From: DASVHS01 sp035468985
GTDB taxonomy: Bacteria > Acidobacteriota > Thermoanaerobaculia > Gp7-AA8
Direction: 5' to 3'
Assembly: GCA_035468985.1 (NCBI GenBank)
Contig: DATISF010000016.1
Span: 1-64,000, forward strand
Length of the DNA: 64,000 nucleotides
Below, piece after piece: positions 17,001 to 29,000 of this stretch. Each line of letters begins with the position of its first letter. The first letter of the stretch is position 1. The notes below the pieces were generated by a model. It made no database searches, had not been told where the DNA came from, and was given only the letters and a program-made list of their open reading frames with translations. Both the position numbers and the translations under genes were made by a program.

Positions 17001-20000
17001 CTCGGCGTTTCGGCGGCAGGGCGCTACACGATCGTCGACGGGTCGGTCCGGCTTCCCGGACGTGTGCACTTCGTCAATCTGCAGTTGCTCGGGCGCGGAG
17101 CCGCCGAAGGAACGGCCGTTTACGACAACGGACAGAAAGTGGCCGGCGCCAGCGTGTTCGTCGGCAGCACGATGTTCAACATCGGCCGGCAGACGACGAC
17201 CGACGCCAGTGGCTTCTTTCACGTCGAGGATCTGCCGGTCGGGCCGATCACATTCGCCGTCACCGACAGTGCCGGCAACGTGGCCTATGCGTCAGGAGAG
17301 ATCGCCGCCCCCGGCCAACTCATTACGAAACAGTTGGTCATCGTTCGCAAGCCGTTCCCAGGCACAGGGACGGTGTTCGGCGTCGTACGCCGATCGGACA
17401 CGAATGCACCCGTTGTGGCCGCGCGCGTCGGCGTCTACTCCCAGGGCTTCGGATTATCGGAAACGCTGACCGATCCCGACGGTCGCTTCGAGTTCCGCAA
17501 GGTGCCCGCGGGCTTCGTGACCGTTCTCGCGGCCGAATGGTCGGTCTCGCGTCAGAGCGCGTCCATCGATTTCGATCTGCACGCCGATGAGGTTCACGAG
17601 TCGAATCTGATGCTTTCGGTTCCACCGCCCTCGGACGCAACCGCAAGTCTCGGTGGGGACGTCATTCGCGAGAACCCGCTCTTCCCGGGTGACCCGACGA
17701 AGTACGAACGCGTTTCCGGCGCGATCGTCAGGCTCGCGGGGCGGCCGGTGACCGCGGACAGCAACGGCCATTTCACCTTCGACTCGCTGCCGCTCACGTT
17801 TGCGAATCAGACCATCACGGCGTACGACCCATCGACGAAACGCGTCGGATCGGCACAGACGCCCACCTTGACCGAGGCCGGGCCGAACAACGTGTCGATC
17901 TTCATGGCCGCGAACTCGTTCGGCACAGGAACGATCCGCGCCCGCGTGATCAACGCGGCGGGACAGCCGGTGACCGGCTTCCGCGTCATCGAGCCGGGAT
18001 TCCCTCCGACGTCATTCCAATCGATCGGCGGTGGCTTGTACGAGCTAACCGCGAACGTCGGCGGCAACGTCGACATCTGGGCGATTCAGGGGCCGTCCGC
18101 GTACGGCGATCAGTACGCGCACGACTCCGTGCACCTCGAATTCCCGGGACAGATTGCATCGGTCACGTTGCGACTTCCCGGGCAGGGGACAGTTCGAGCG
18201 AAATTGCACGGCGACTTCGATGTGATCGGCGACGTGACGCTGTCCTACGCCGCGTGGGATGAAGCCGAGCAGGCGCTCCGCCCGAAGAGCCGGACGCTAT
18301 CGACGAGCGAGAGCGGGATTGCCGGCTATGCCACGTTCAGCGATCCAAAGGTGCCCGCGCTTCAGGGCTACATCCTCGAGTCGAGCCATCCCTCGTATGG
18401 ATACGCGTCGCAGAGCGGGAAACTGGCCTTTGACGGCGATTTCGCCACGCACACGCTGCAGCTCAACAAACTGGCCAGTATTCGCGGAACCATCTACGCG
18501 ATCGACGGCAGGACGCCGATCGCCGGCGCGGCCGTCCACCTCATCAACGGTGTCGTCGACGCCGGCGTGACCAACAGCCAACCCGACGGCACATTCAGCT
18601 ATCGGGACGTCCCGGCGAACACGCCGTTCACGATTCGCGCGGAGGCGACGCAGAGCGGCATCTATCGCGCCGGTATCGCTTATGGAACGACGCCTGCGTT
18701 AGGCGGCCCGGCCGACGGAATCAGCGTCATCATGCGCCGCCGCGGGAATGTCGAGGGCACGGTGGTCGACGCCAACAACACCGCGGTGCCGCTGGCGAAG
18801 TTCTGGCTCCGCGAGCTCGATTTCCCCGCGCGCGGCTTCGGATCGGACGCCGATCCCATCACGGCCGACATCGCCGGCCGCTTCGCGATCAACAACGTGT
18901 TCGTCGGCGCATTGCGCGCCAAGGCCTGGGACCCGTCGAATCAGGATCTTCGCGGCGACTGGAGTGGAACACTCGATGAGGAAGGCCAGACGATCACCAT
19001 CCGGATCCAGATCGGTTCCGCCGGGACGGGTGGCATTCAAGTCACGGTCGCCGATCCCAATCAGTCGAATCTGCCGGTCGCGAACGCCGAAGTGGGCCTC
19101 GATCGTGGCGGAGGATTGTTCGATCTGACCACGAGCGATGGCAACGGCGTCGCCACATTCCAGCAGGTTCCCGTCGGCACGTATTCGGTCAGCGCCTACT
19201 CGAAAGCCCTTGGCAAATCGGGAAGCAGCGCGTCCATCGATGTGGCCAGGGATCTCGTGACGCAATTGCGCGTTCTGCTCGAGTTCAGCGGCAAGGTGGA
19301 CGGAGCGTTGACGGATCCCGAATCCGTTCCGGCCGGAAGCGCCGTTCCCGGAGCAACCGTGACCCTCACCGGCAGCGGCTATCAGACTCGATCGTCGACG
19401 AACCCTTCGGGTGCGTTCACGTTCGACGGCGTGCGCGAAGGCTTGTTCGCGCTCGAGGCCAAAGACACGGAAAGCAACCGGAGGGCGGCGGCGTCGCACA
19501 TCATGAGCGCCGCCGATCCGCATCCGGTCATCAACCTCGAGCTCGAGCGCACGGAGACGTTGAACGTCGCCGTCTATCTGCCGGACGACACCGGGGCGAG
19601 CTCCGGGATCCTCGCTCCGCCGGTTGCGATCGATGTCAGTCAGAGAAGCGGGGAGTTCTCGCGATCGGCGCAGGGGAATCCGATCGTCATGCCGAAGCTT
19701 CTTGCGACCGAGCCCTATTCGATTGCGGTTCATGAGATCGGCGGCCAGCAGCGCGAGCTCTCGTTCGGCGGAGCGTTCCCGAAAGGGACAGCTGCCGATC
19801 CGGTGAAGCTCGTCTATCCGGCATTTGGTGAGGTCGACGTGACCGTGATGCAGGGCGGGGCGCCGGCGAGCGGCGCCAGGGTGACGATCGCCGGCGGACG
19901 TTCGGTGACGTTGTTCACCGACGCCACCGGCCACGTCAGTGCGACCGGGTTCCTCCTCGGCAACGTCTCGGCGCAGGCGACTTCGGTCGACGGAGGCTTT

Positions 20001-23000
20001 TCGGGATCGGCGTCGGGGACCCTGTCGCGCCAGTCCGTTCCCGCGCAACTCACCATCGATCTCGGCGCGTTCGCGGGGATCACGGGACTCGTTGAAGCGG
20101 AGAGTGGCGGACCGTCGGCAGGAACGCGGGTGCTGGCATCGTTCGGCCGGACGCTCGAGGCGATGACCGGCGCGAATGGCGGCTACACCTTCCAGGGAAT
20201 CCCAACCACTGCCGGCGGAACGCTCGTGACGTTGACGTACATCGGCGCCGATGGTGTAACGATCGGCGGCCGTCAGACCGTCACGCTCGGGAACGACGCA
20301 GCGTCGAAGATCATCACGCTGCCGACGGTGAAGCTCGACGCGACACCGCCGCAGGTCGTGAGCATCACGCCGGCCGATGGCGCGCAGAGCGTTTCGCCCG
20401 ACAGCACGATTCGATTCGTCTTCAGCGAGCGCATCCGCGCCGACCAGATCACGAACACGGATCTGCAACTTTTGCCGGCCGACGGAACCGCGCAGGTGAT
20501 CGCGAGCTTCGATCCGCCGGTCGTCGCGGCGGACGGTACGTTCGCGATCACGATGCGGCCGCCGCCTCCACCCGCCGGACAGCGGTTCCCGCTCAAGAGC
20601 AACACGCTCTATCGCGTGATCGTCTCCGGCGCGATCGAAGATCTCACCGCACACCGTCTCCCATCGCCCCTCGGCATCACGTTTACGACGTCGGATTACA
20701 CCGAGCCTCACGTCATCAAGGTCGTTCCCGCGGTGACCACTCCGGTCCCGGAGCAGGTCACCTTCGAGTTCCACTTCAACGAGCCCGTCGATCCCGCGCC
20801 CTGGCAGCCGGGCGGTGGCGCGTCGTTCCACTTCTACAAGATCTCGGCGCCCGGACCGGGCGGGCAGATCGTGGCCGAGAAGGCAGGGCGCGCGTACCTC
20901 GATCCTGCGACGAGCCTCACGCTCTTCTTCGCGCCGAACGATCCCATCGAGTCGGAGTCGTACTATCGCGTCGTCTTCTCCGGCATCCGCGACCTGCAGG
21001 GGAACGCGCTCGCCGAGCAGACGTTCCACTTCTTCTCGTTCGACAAGACGAAGCCGTTCGTCCGTCTCATCACTCCGGTTCCCGACACGTATCCGCTGAT
21101 CTCGGGCGTCGAGTACGTGCTCACACCCGACTTGCGGAACGGCACCGCGGACGGACCGGTGGCCACCGATGTCGCATCGGTCGATTACTTCCGCGTCGAC
21201 GGAGCGACCGAAACGTATCTCACCACCCCCCGCACCGGGCCATTTGCGTATCGATTCGTGGCACCCGAGGCGCCGGATGCGGGGTTGACGTATTCGCTGA
21301 GGGCGCGGGCGACCGATGGATCCGGCAACGTCAGCGATCCGGCGACGATCTCCTGGACGGTCAAGGCGAATCAGCCGCCGAAGAACGTGGCGATGACGTT
21401 CACTCCGGCGACCGCGTATCCCGCAAACAGTGTGATCGTCGCGGTCGAGTTCGACGATGAGGGGACCTTCGCGACGGCCGGCGTGACGCTTCGCGCAACG
21501 AAGACGAACGCCACGCCATACACCGAGACGCAGACCAAGCAGGTCACGCGAGCCACCGTTGCGGATCCCTGGCCGCAGGCCAAGCTGACGTTCAAGCTGC
21601 CGCCCGATCTCGACCCGGCAACTGCGGCGTCCTTCACCGCGACCGTCACCGACGTTCGCGGACTCAGCACATCGCAGACGGCGTCGTTGACGTTGCTCGT
21701 CGACCAGGTCAACCCGGCGCTCCTCACCATCACTCCTGCCGCCGAGACGACCTATCACCTCGGCGACAAGTACACCGTCCAGGCGACGGCGAGCGATTCC
21801 GAGACGGGTGTGGCGGAGGTCGACTTCACCATCGACGGTCAGACGTACGCCGTTCCGGCGACGACTCCCGTCATCGGTTCGAAGACATTCGCTTCACCGC
21901 AGATCACCGTTCCCGCGAAGAACGTCGACACGCGTGTCACGGTCGTCGTCACGGCAAAGGATTACCAAGGCAACAGCGCGTCGAAAGCGTTCGAGATCGT
22001 CTACATCGGTGTCAACGATCCGTCGGTGCCGAAGGGGACCTGGCTCTGTCCGATCGATCGCGCCGTCATCCCCGGGAATCAGACGAATTTCTCCGTGCCG
22101 CTGAGGGTGAGTGCGACGGACGACATCGCGGTGACGTCGGTGGCGTTCCTTGTTCCGGGGATCGCCACTCCGATTCCGGCGATGCAGGTGCCGGGCACGA
22201 ACGAATACACCGCGTCGGCGACGCTTCCCACGACGCCGGCCGAGGGGTCGGATTTCACGCTGACCGCGGTCATCAGCGATGCCGACACGACGCACACGAT
22301 CGAACTCCGCATCGCCATCGACGTCGTGGCCGTCGACCAGGTCGTCGACGCGACGCAGGCGATCACGACTGACAACGTCGCTCAGTTCGACAACAAGAGC
22401 ATCCTCGTACGAACCCCGGCCGGCCGGTTGGTCACACACGTTCCGGTAACGCTCAAGAACCTCATTGTGCTCGACGGCGGACGCGTCGACACGATCGAGT
22501 CGACGAGCACTCTCGCGCAGAAGGTCGACCTCACGATCGTCGATCACCTGTACGTCGACTGTGCGTCAGCGATCGACGAGACGGCAAAAGGGAACAGCGG
22601 GGGAGCGGCAGGCGCGGGCGGATCGCACGGCGGACTCGGGACCATCGCGAGCGGCGGCGTTACCAATCCAACCTACGATTCGATTCGCGATCCGGCGCAA
22701 CTCGGCAGTGGCTCGGTTGCCGGCGGCGGCACGATCTCGCTGAGCGCCGCCGCCCTCGACGCAGCGCTCGGCCGCATTGCCGTGGCCGGATCGATTCGTG
22801 CCGATGGAGCATCCGGTGCCGGAGCAGGATCAGGCGGCAGCATCCGCGTCAACGCGCGCCATGTGATCGTCGGACCGTCGGCTCACATCACGGCGAATGG
22901 TGGCGATGGATCGCCGAGCGCCGGAGGTGGCGGGCGCATCGCCATCACGGGGTCGGAGCGGCTCGACATTCCGGCAGTGCTGACGCAGGTCGAAGCGCGC

Positions 23001-26000
23001 GGCGGAAACGGCGGAGGTGGTGCCGGAACGATCTTCGTACGACGTCCGGGACAGGCCGACGGCGAGCTTTTCATCGGAGCCTCGACTTCCTCCGCCGCTG
23101 TGCGTGCCACGCCACTGGGCTCCATCGGCACCGGAACCGCCGCTGCCATCACAGCCAACTCGCTGACCGACAGCACGCGCACGTTCGACGCGGCCGTTGT
23201 CGGCGAGTCCGTGCTGCTCGATCAGACCTACAAGGTCATCTCGCTCTCGGCCGACCGGCATACGCTCTTCACGGATCCGGCCGACGGCCCACTGACGGGC
23301 GGTCCGACGTATCGCGGTGTTCTGCGCGCCGATCGCATCGAAGTCGGTGTGAAGTCGCTCGCTCGTTTCGACGACAGCTTCCTGACGGGGGGCACCCTCG
23401 ACAACTCCGCGGCCGTCGTGAAGAACAGCGGCGCGGCGATGCTGCTGTACTCCGATCATCCGAGCGTCGCCGTGACGACCGCGCCCGCCGCCGGCGGAAC
23501 CGTGATCCGCGGGATGAGCCTCGACGTCGGGTACGACGCATCGTCCGCGGCCGGAATCGCGGCGTCGAGTGTCGAATTCAGCGGCATCGCACCGATCGGC
23601 GAGTCGTTCTCGTCGTATCCGTTATCGCTTCCCGGGCATCACGTAGGCGTCGCCATCCCATCCACGCAAACGCTGGGGCCGGCGGCGCTGAATGTGCGCA
23701 TCACCGATCGTGCCGATCGCACGGTCGACGCTCCTGCGATCAGCTTCAACGTGATCGACAACCAGCCTCCCGCGATCGATGCGTTCACCGCGATTCCTGA
23801 TTCGCTGTACCCGGGGAAGAGCGTGGCGGTCTCGGTGAGCGCGTCCGATGATCTTGCGGTCACCAGGCTGTCGATCACCTCCACGATCGGCGGCACGCCA
23901 TCCACGCAGAGCGTCACACCGAACACGCGGAGTGCAGCACAGACCGCGAGTGTCGTCGTTCCGATCACCACGCCGGGTGGCACGCCGATGACCATCGAGG
24001 CGGCGGCCGAGGATGGATATCCGGCGAGGACGGCGACGAGGCAGACGAAGACGATCACGATTCTGTCCGACACGGTTGCGCCGGCGCTCTCGATCGTTGC
24101 TCCGGCGGCGGATCAGCTTTTCAGCGAAGGAACGGGGGCCACATTCACGGTGACCGTCAACGCCACCGACGCGGAAGTCGGGGTCAAGAGCGTGACGGCC
24201 GGCGTTGGCGGCGGTGCCGCGGTTCCGTTGTCGGGGACCGCAACTCCGAATCAGTGGAGCGGCAGCGTCCCGGTCCCGAGTGTCGACGGAGCCGATCCCG
24301 TGCCGTTCACGGTGACGGTCATCGCGTCCGACTTCGCGGGGAACACGACACCGGCGAGCGTGAACATCCGCGTGCAGCCGCTGCTCGATCCGACCGCACC
24401 GTCGCTGGCGTGGACGTGCGGCACCAGCGGCGCGATGTATCCGGCGGGCTACCCGGCGCCGTTGCGCGTCTTCGCGAAGGGTGTCCTCGTCGGCGGCGTC
24501 CTGAACGGCGTGCAGAAGGTCGAGTTCTTCGCGAACGGATCGACGACGCCGATTCCTGCGGCCGCGGTGACGGGCGTTCCCGATCAGTACGAGGCCTCGT
24601 ACACGATTCCCGCGCTCGCCGACGGCACGGTCATTCCGGTCAAAGCCGTGGCCACAAGCGCCTCCGGCGCCGCTTCCGATCTGACGACCCAGATCTCCGT
24701 CATCGCGGATGGACTGGCGATCGTCACGTCGAATGTCACGCTCGACGCAACGAATGCCTCGTCGTACGACGGAAAGAGCGTCGTGGTGCAGAGCGGAACG
24801 CTCACCGTGGTCGGCGCGCATTCATTCGATCGGTTGATCGTGCTCAACGGCGCGACCGCCACACATCCGGCCGGTGGCGGCACGAAGCTCGACCTCACCA
24901 TGACGCGAAGAACGTTCGTCGCGTGCGGCGGATCGATCGACGTCACGGGCCGCGGATATCCGGGCAGTCAAACCAATCCGTTCGCCACGCCCCCGGGCAA
25001 CGGCGGCGGCGGAGCCCACATCGGGATCGGGGGTCTGTGGAACACGCCGGCGGCGACGAGTTTTGGAAAAATCGATCACCCGCAGGAATCGGGTGGCGGT
25101 GGTGAGCATGCGACGGCGGGCTCGCCGGGCGGGGGCATCATTCGGCTCTCGACGACGACGCTTCTCAACGAAGGGGCCATCCGCGCGAACGGAGCTTCGC
25201 AGGCCGGTCAGGATCGAGGCGGCGCGGGCGGATCGGTGTGGATGACCGCGACGAAACTCATTGGCGGGGGCACCGTCGAGGCAAATGGCTCCGCCTCGGC
25301 GACGTTCGGCGCCGGCGCCGGCGGAGCGATCGCGATCGAGTACACCGATTCGGCCAGCGTCGTCCCGGCCTGCAGTGCGAAGAGCGGCGGCAGCGTCAAC
25401 GCGAAATATGGCGGCGCGGGCGCGATTCTCATCAGCGGACCGCTCTCGGCGTATGGCGACCTGACGATCGACAACGGCGGGCGGATCGGACAGAACACCG
25501 ATCTGCCATCGCTCGGCGGTGGCATCGCGCAGTCGGGCAGCAGCGGAGCGACGCTCGTCACCGATCGCCCAACGAACATCGCCGATTTCTTCGCCGGTCA
25601 CTGGATCGAGATCACCGATTCAAACGGTGTACGGAGAGGCATCTGGCGCGTCGGTACGATCAATGGGAAGACCGTCACGCTCCTTCCGAACGGCGCCGAA
25701 ACGATGAACGTCGCCGTAGGTGACGCATGGCGAGGAGTATTCCGTTTCGACAGTCTGAAACTCCGCAGCAGCACACTTCAGACGCAGGACAGACTACTCC
25801 TCGGCCTTCCCGCCGACCTGGATGCATCGTCTTCGATCGTCGGCAACAACCAGGCTGCCCCGCTCTTCGACACGTCGAAGATCGCGGTGCAGACCTCGCC
25901 GACCGGCTCCTCGGTCATCGGACGCCCCGGGGCGGTCACCGATGCCGATCCTCCGATCGCCCTGACGGCAACGAACACGCGAACGGGTCAGACCTGGACC

Positions 26001-29000
26001 GGCGCGGCAAGCGGCAACGGCTCGTTGGCCCTCGGCGTACAGGGGAACGCAGGCGACACGATTACGCTCCAGGCTCGCGACGCGAACATCTTCCCGCTGA
26101 CATCGCCCGCGGTCGTCGTCGGAACGCTCGGCGCGACGACGAATACGGTTCCGACCCAGCTCGACAAATCCGCGTGGACGACGGATGCGGGCTTCAAACC
26201 GCAAACGATCGCACTCAACGGCGCTGTCCTCGCCGTCTCCTCTGCGAGCGGCGTGAGCGGCAGCACGTCGGACAAGTTGGTGGTTCTCGACGTGTCCGAC
26301 CCTGCACATCCTGCGTTCGTGCGCACGGTTTCGACCGTGGCGAACGTCCGCGACGTGACCATCGTCGACGGATGGGCCTACATTGCCGGCGATCGCTTCG
26401 GCACGCTCGATCTGCGCAACACGACGTCGGCGATCGTTCTGCCGTGCGATACGGGCGGGGTCGAGAACGCCGTCGCGGTCGCTGGCGGATATGCCTTCAC
26501 CGCCGAGAACAGCGGCAGCAGCGACGGACGGATCTACGTCTATGACACGGCCAATCCGGCGGCGCCTCGCTGCATATCCGAGCAGACGCCTCTGGCCGGC
26601 CAGTCGATGCTCAACACGATCTACACCGACCTGATTGCGTGGGGCGCCGACTACCTTGTCGGCATCAGCAACGGGGCGTCGGGGTGGGACGTTGTTGTCA
26701 TCGATCGCCGCGACATCAGCGCGCTGAGGATGGCCGGCCGGCTGCAGATCCCGAACTTCACGGCATGGCGCGCGCGGCTGCACGGATCGATGCTCTACGT
26801 CGTCAGCACGACGACCGCGGAGCTTGCGATCGTGGATCTCAGCAATCCCGCGTTGCCTGTTGTGGCCGCGCGTCTGCCGATCCCGGTCGGAGCGGGTGGC
26901 ATTTCGCTGCTCGACGATTTCGCGCTGATCGCCGACACGACGAACGGACTCCTCGCCACGACGATCGATCCCGCGCCGCCGGCAATCGCGGGTGACGCAT
27001 CGACGACGGGCAATGCCATGGACGTCGCGGCGACCGGCGGATACGCCTACGTCGCAAACGAGACCGGGGTCGCCGTCGTCCCGATCTCCGTTGCCCCTGT
27101 GATCGACCGCTCCAGGATTGCCATGTCGCTCTCCGGAACGATGGTGACGGTGACCGGCGCGCGGCGCGCCGTCACGACCGGGTCCGCATCCTCGAGCGTC
27201 CAGTTCACCGATACGGCAACCGCGGCGAGCGTGACATTGCCGGTGAACGCGGACGGCACCTTCAGCGCGTCACTCCCCGCAAGCGGCGGCGACACGATCA
27301 CGATCAAGGCCACGGACTCCGACGGCCGCGCTTCCGGACCGCTCCCCATCGGCACGGTTCCGTTCGGGACATCGGCGACGCTCACGCCGATCGTGATCGG
27401 TGACGCGAACTTCCACGCCCGTGCCGTGAAGGTCGAAGGAACGTTGGCGGCGGTGTCGAGCTGGAACTCGAGCTCGAGCAATCTCGTCGTCTTCGACACG
27501 ACCAACCCGGCGCCCGTGCAGACGCGCGTGGTGTCGACGGTGAACAACGTTCGCGATTTCGAGCTGATCAACGGCTGGGCATACATCGTCGGGGACCGTT
27601 TCGGCACCATCGATCTGCGCAGCGGTACCTCCACGATCAACCTTCCCTGCGACACGAGCGGCGTCGAGAACGCGATCGCCGTCGCCGGTGGCTATGCCTT
27701 CACGGCCGAGAACAGCGGCAGCAGCGACGGCCGCATTTATGTTTACGACGTCGCGAATCCCGCCGCGCCGCGCTGCCTCAACGAGCAGCAGCCGCTGGCG
27801 GGTCAGTCGATGCCCAACACGATCTACACCGATCTGATCGCGTGGGGAACGAGCTACCTGATCGGGATCAGCGACGGTACGTCGGGCTGGGATGTGGTGG
27901 TCATCGATCGGCGCGACGTCAACGCCATGAAGATGGTGGGGCGTCTCCAGATCCCGCAGATCGCCGGGTTCCGAGGGCGGCTGGTCGGCTCGACGCTGTA
28001 CGTGGCCGGAAAGGATGGGGGAGTGGCGGCGGTCGATCTCTCCACACCAACGGCGCCGGGGCTGCTTTCGGTCGTCGACACGCCGGGGCAGGCGTTCGGC
28101 ATCGAAGTGAGCGGCACGACCGCGATGGTGGCCGACCGCGGCGCGGGCGTGACCTTCCTCGACAACGGGTCGGGGACATTGCGGACGATCGGAACGCAGC
28201 CGGTCGGCGGCGAAGCCTGGGACGTGGCCCTCGGCGGAGCGAACCTCTACATCGCCAACGATCAAGGGCTGGTCGTGCTGCAGAACGTCGCCGCGCCGCC
28301 GCGCATCATCAGCTCGATGATTGCGGTCTCCGCCGACGGCACCGTCAGCGGATCGACGGGAGCGATCACCGGCCTCGGCCCGCTTTCCGTCGATGTGAAG
28401 AACAGCACGACCGGAGCAAGCCGGACGATCACGCTCAATTCCGGTGCTGCGTTCTCGACGCTCATCACCGCGAGCGCCGGGGACACGATCACCGTCAAGG
28501 CCACCGACGCTTACGCTCGCAGCGCCGGTCCGGTCGTCATCGGAAGCGTTCCGTTCGGGACGGCCACGACGCAGACGGCGATTGCGATCGGCGACGCGAA
28601 CTTCCGCGCTCGCACGCTGAAGGTCGAAGGGACGATGGCGGTGATCGCCACCTATCCGATGTACGGACAGGCTTCGAGCAATCTCGTGGTGTTCGATATC
28701 AGCAATCCGTTGCCGGTGCAGACGCGGGTCGTTTCGACCGTCAACAACGTCCGCGATCTCGAGCTGATCAACGGCTGGGCCTATGTCGTCGGCGATCGCT
28801 TCGGCACGATCGACCTGCGCAGCGGCACTTCGACGATCAACCTGCCGTGCGATACGAGCGGCGTGGAGAACGCGGTCGCGGTTTCGGGCGGCTACGCGTT
28901 CACGGCCGAGAACAGCGGCAACACCGACGGCCGCATCTACGTGTACGACGTGAGCAACCCCGCCGCTCCCCGCTGCCTGAGCGAGCAGCAGCCGCTCCTC

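Noticed and set aside
18699..21758. 1019-codon antisense open frame inside the first giant gene
   Set aside because: The composition (Arg, Asp and Gly runs) is that of a codon-position shadow. No start signal or domain is present.
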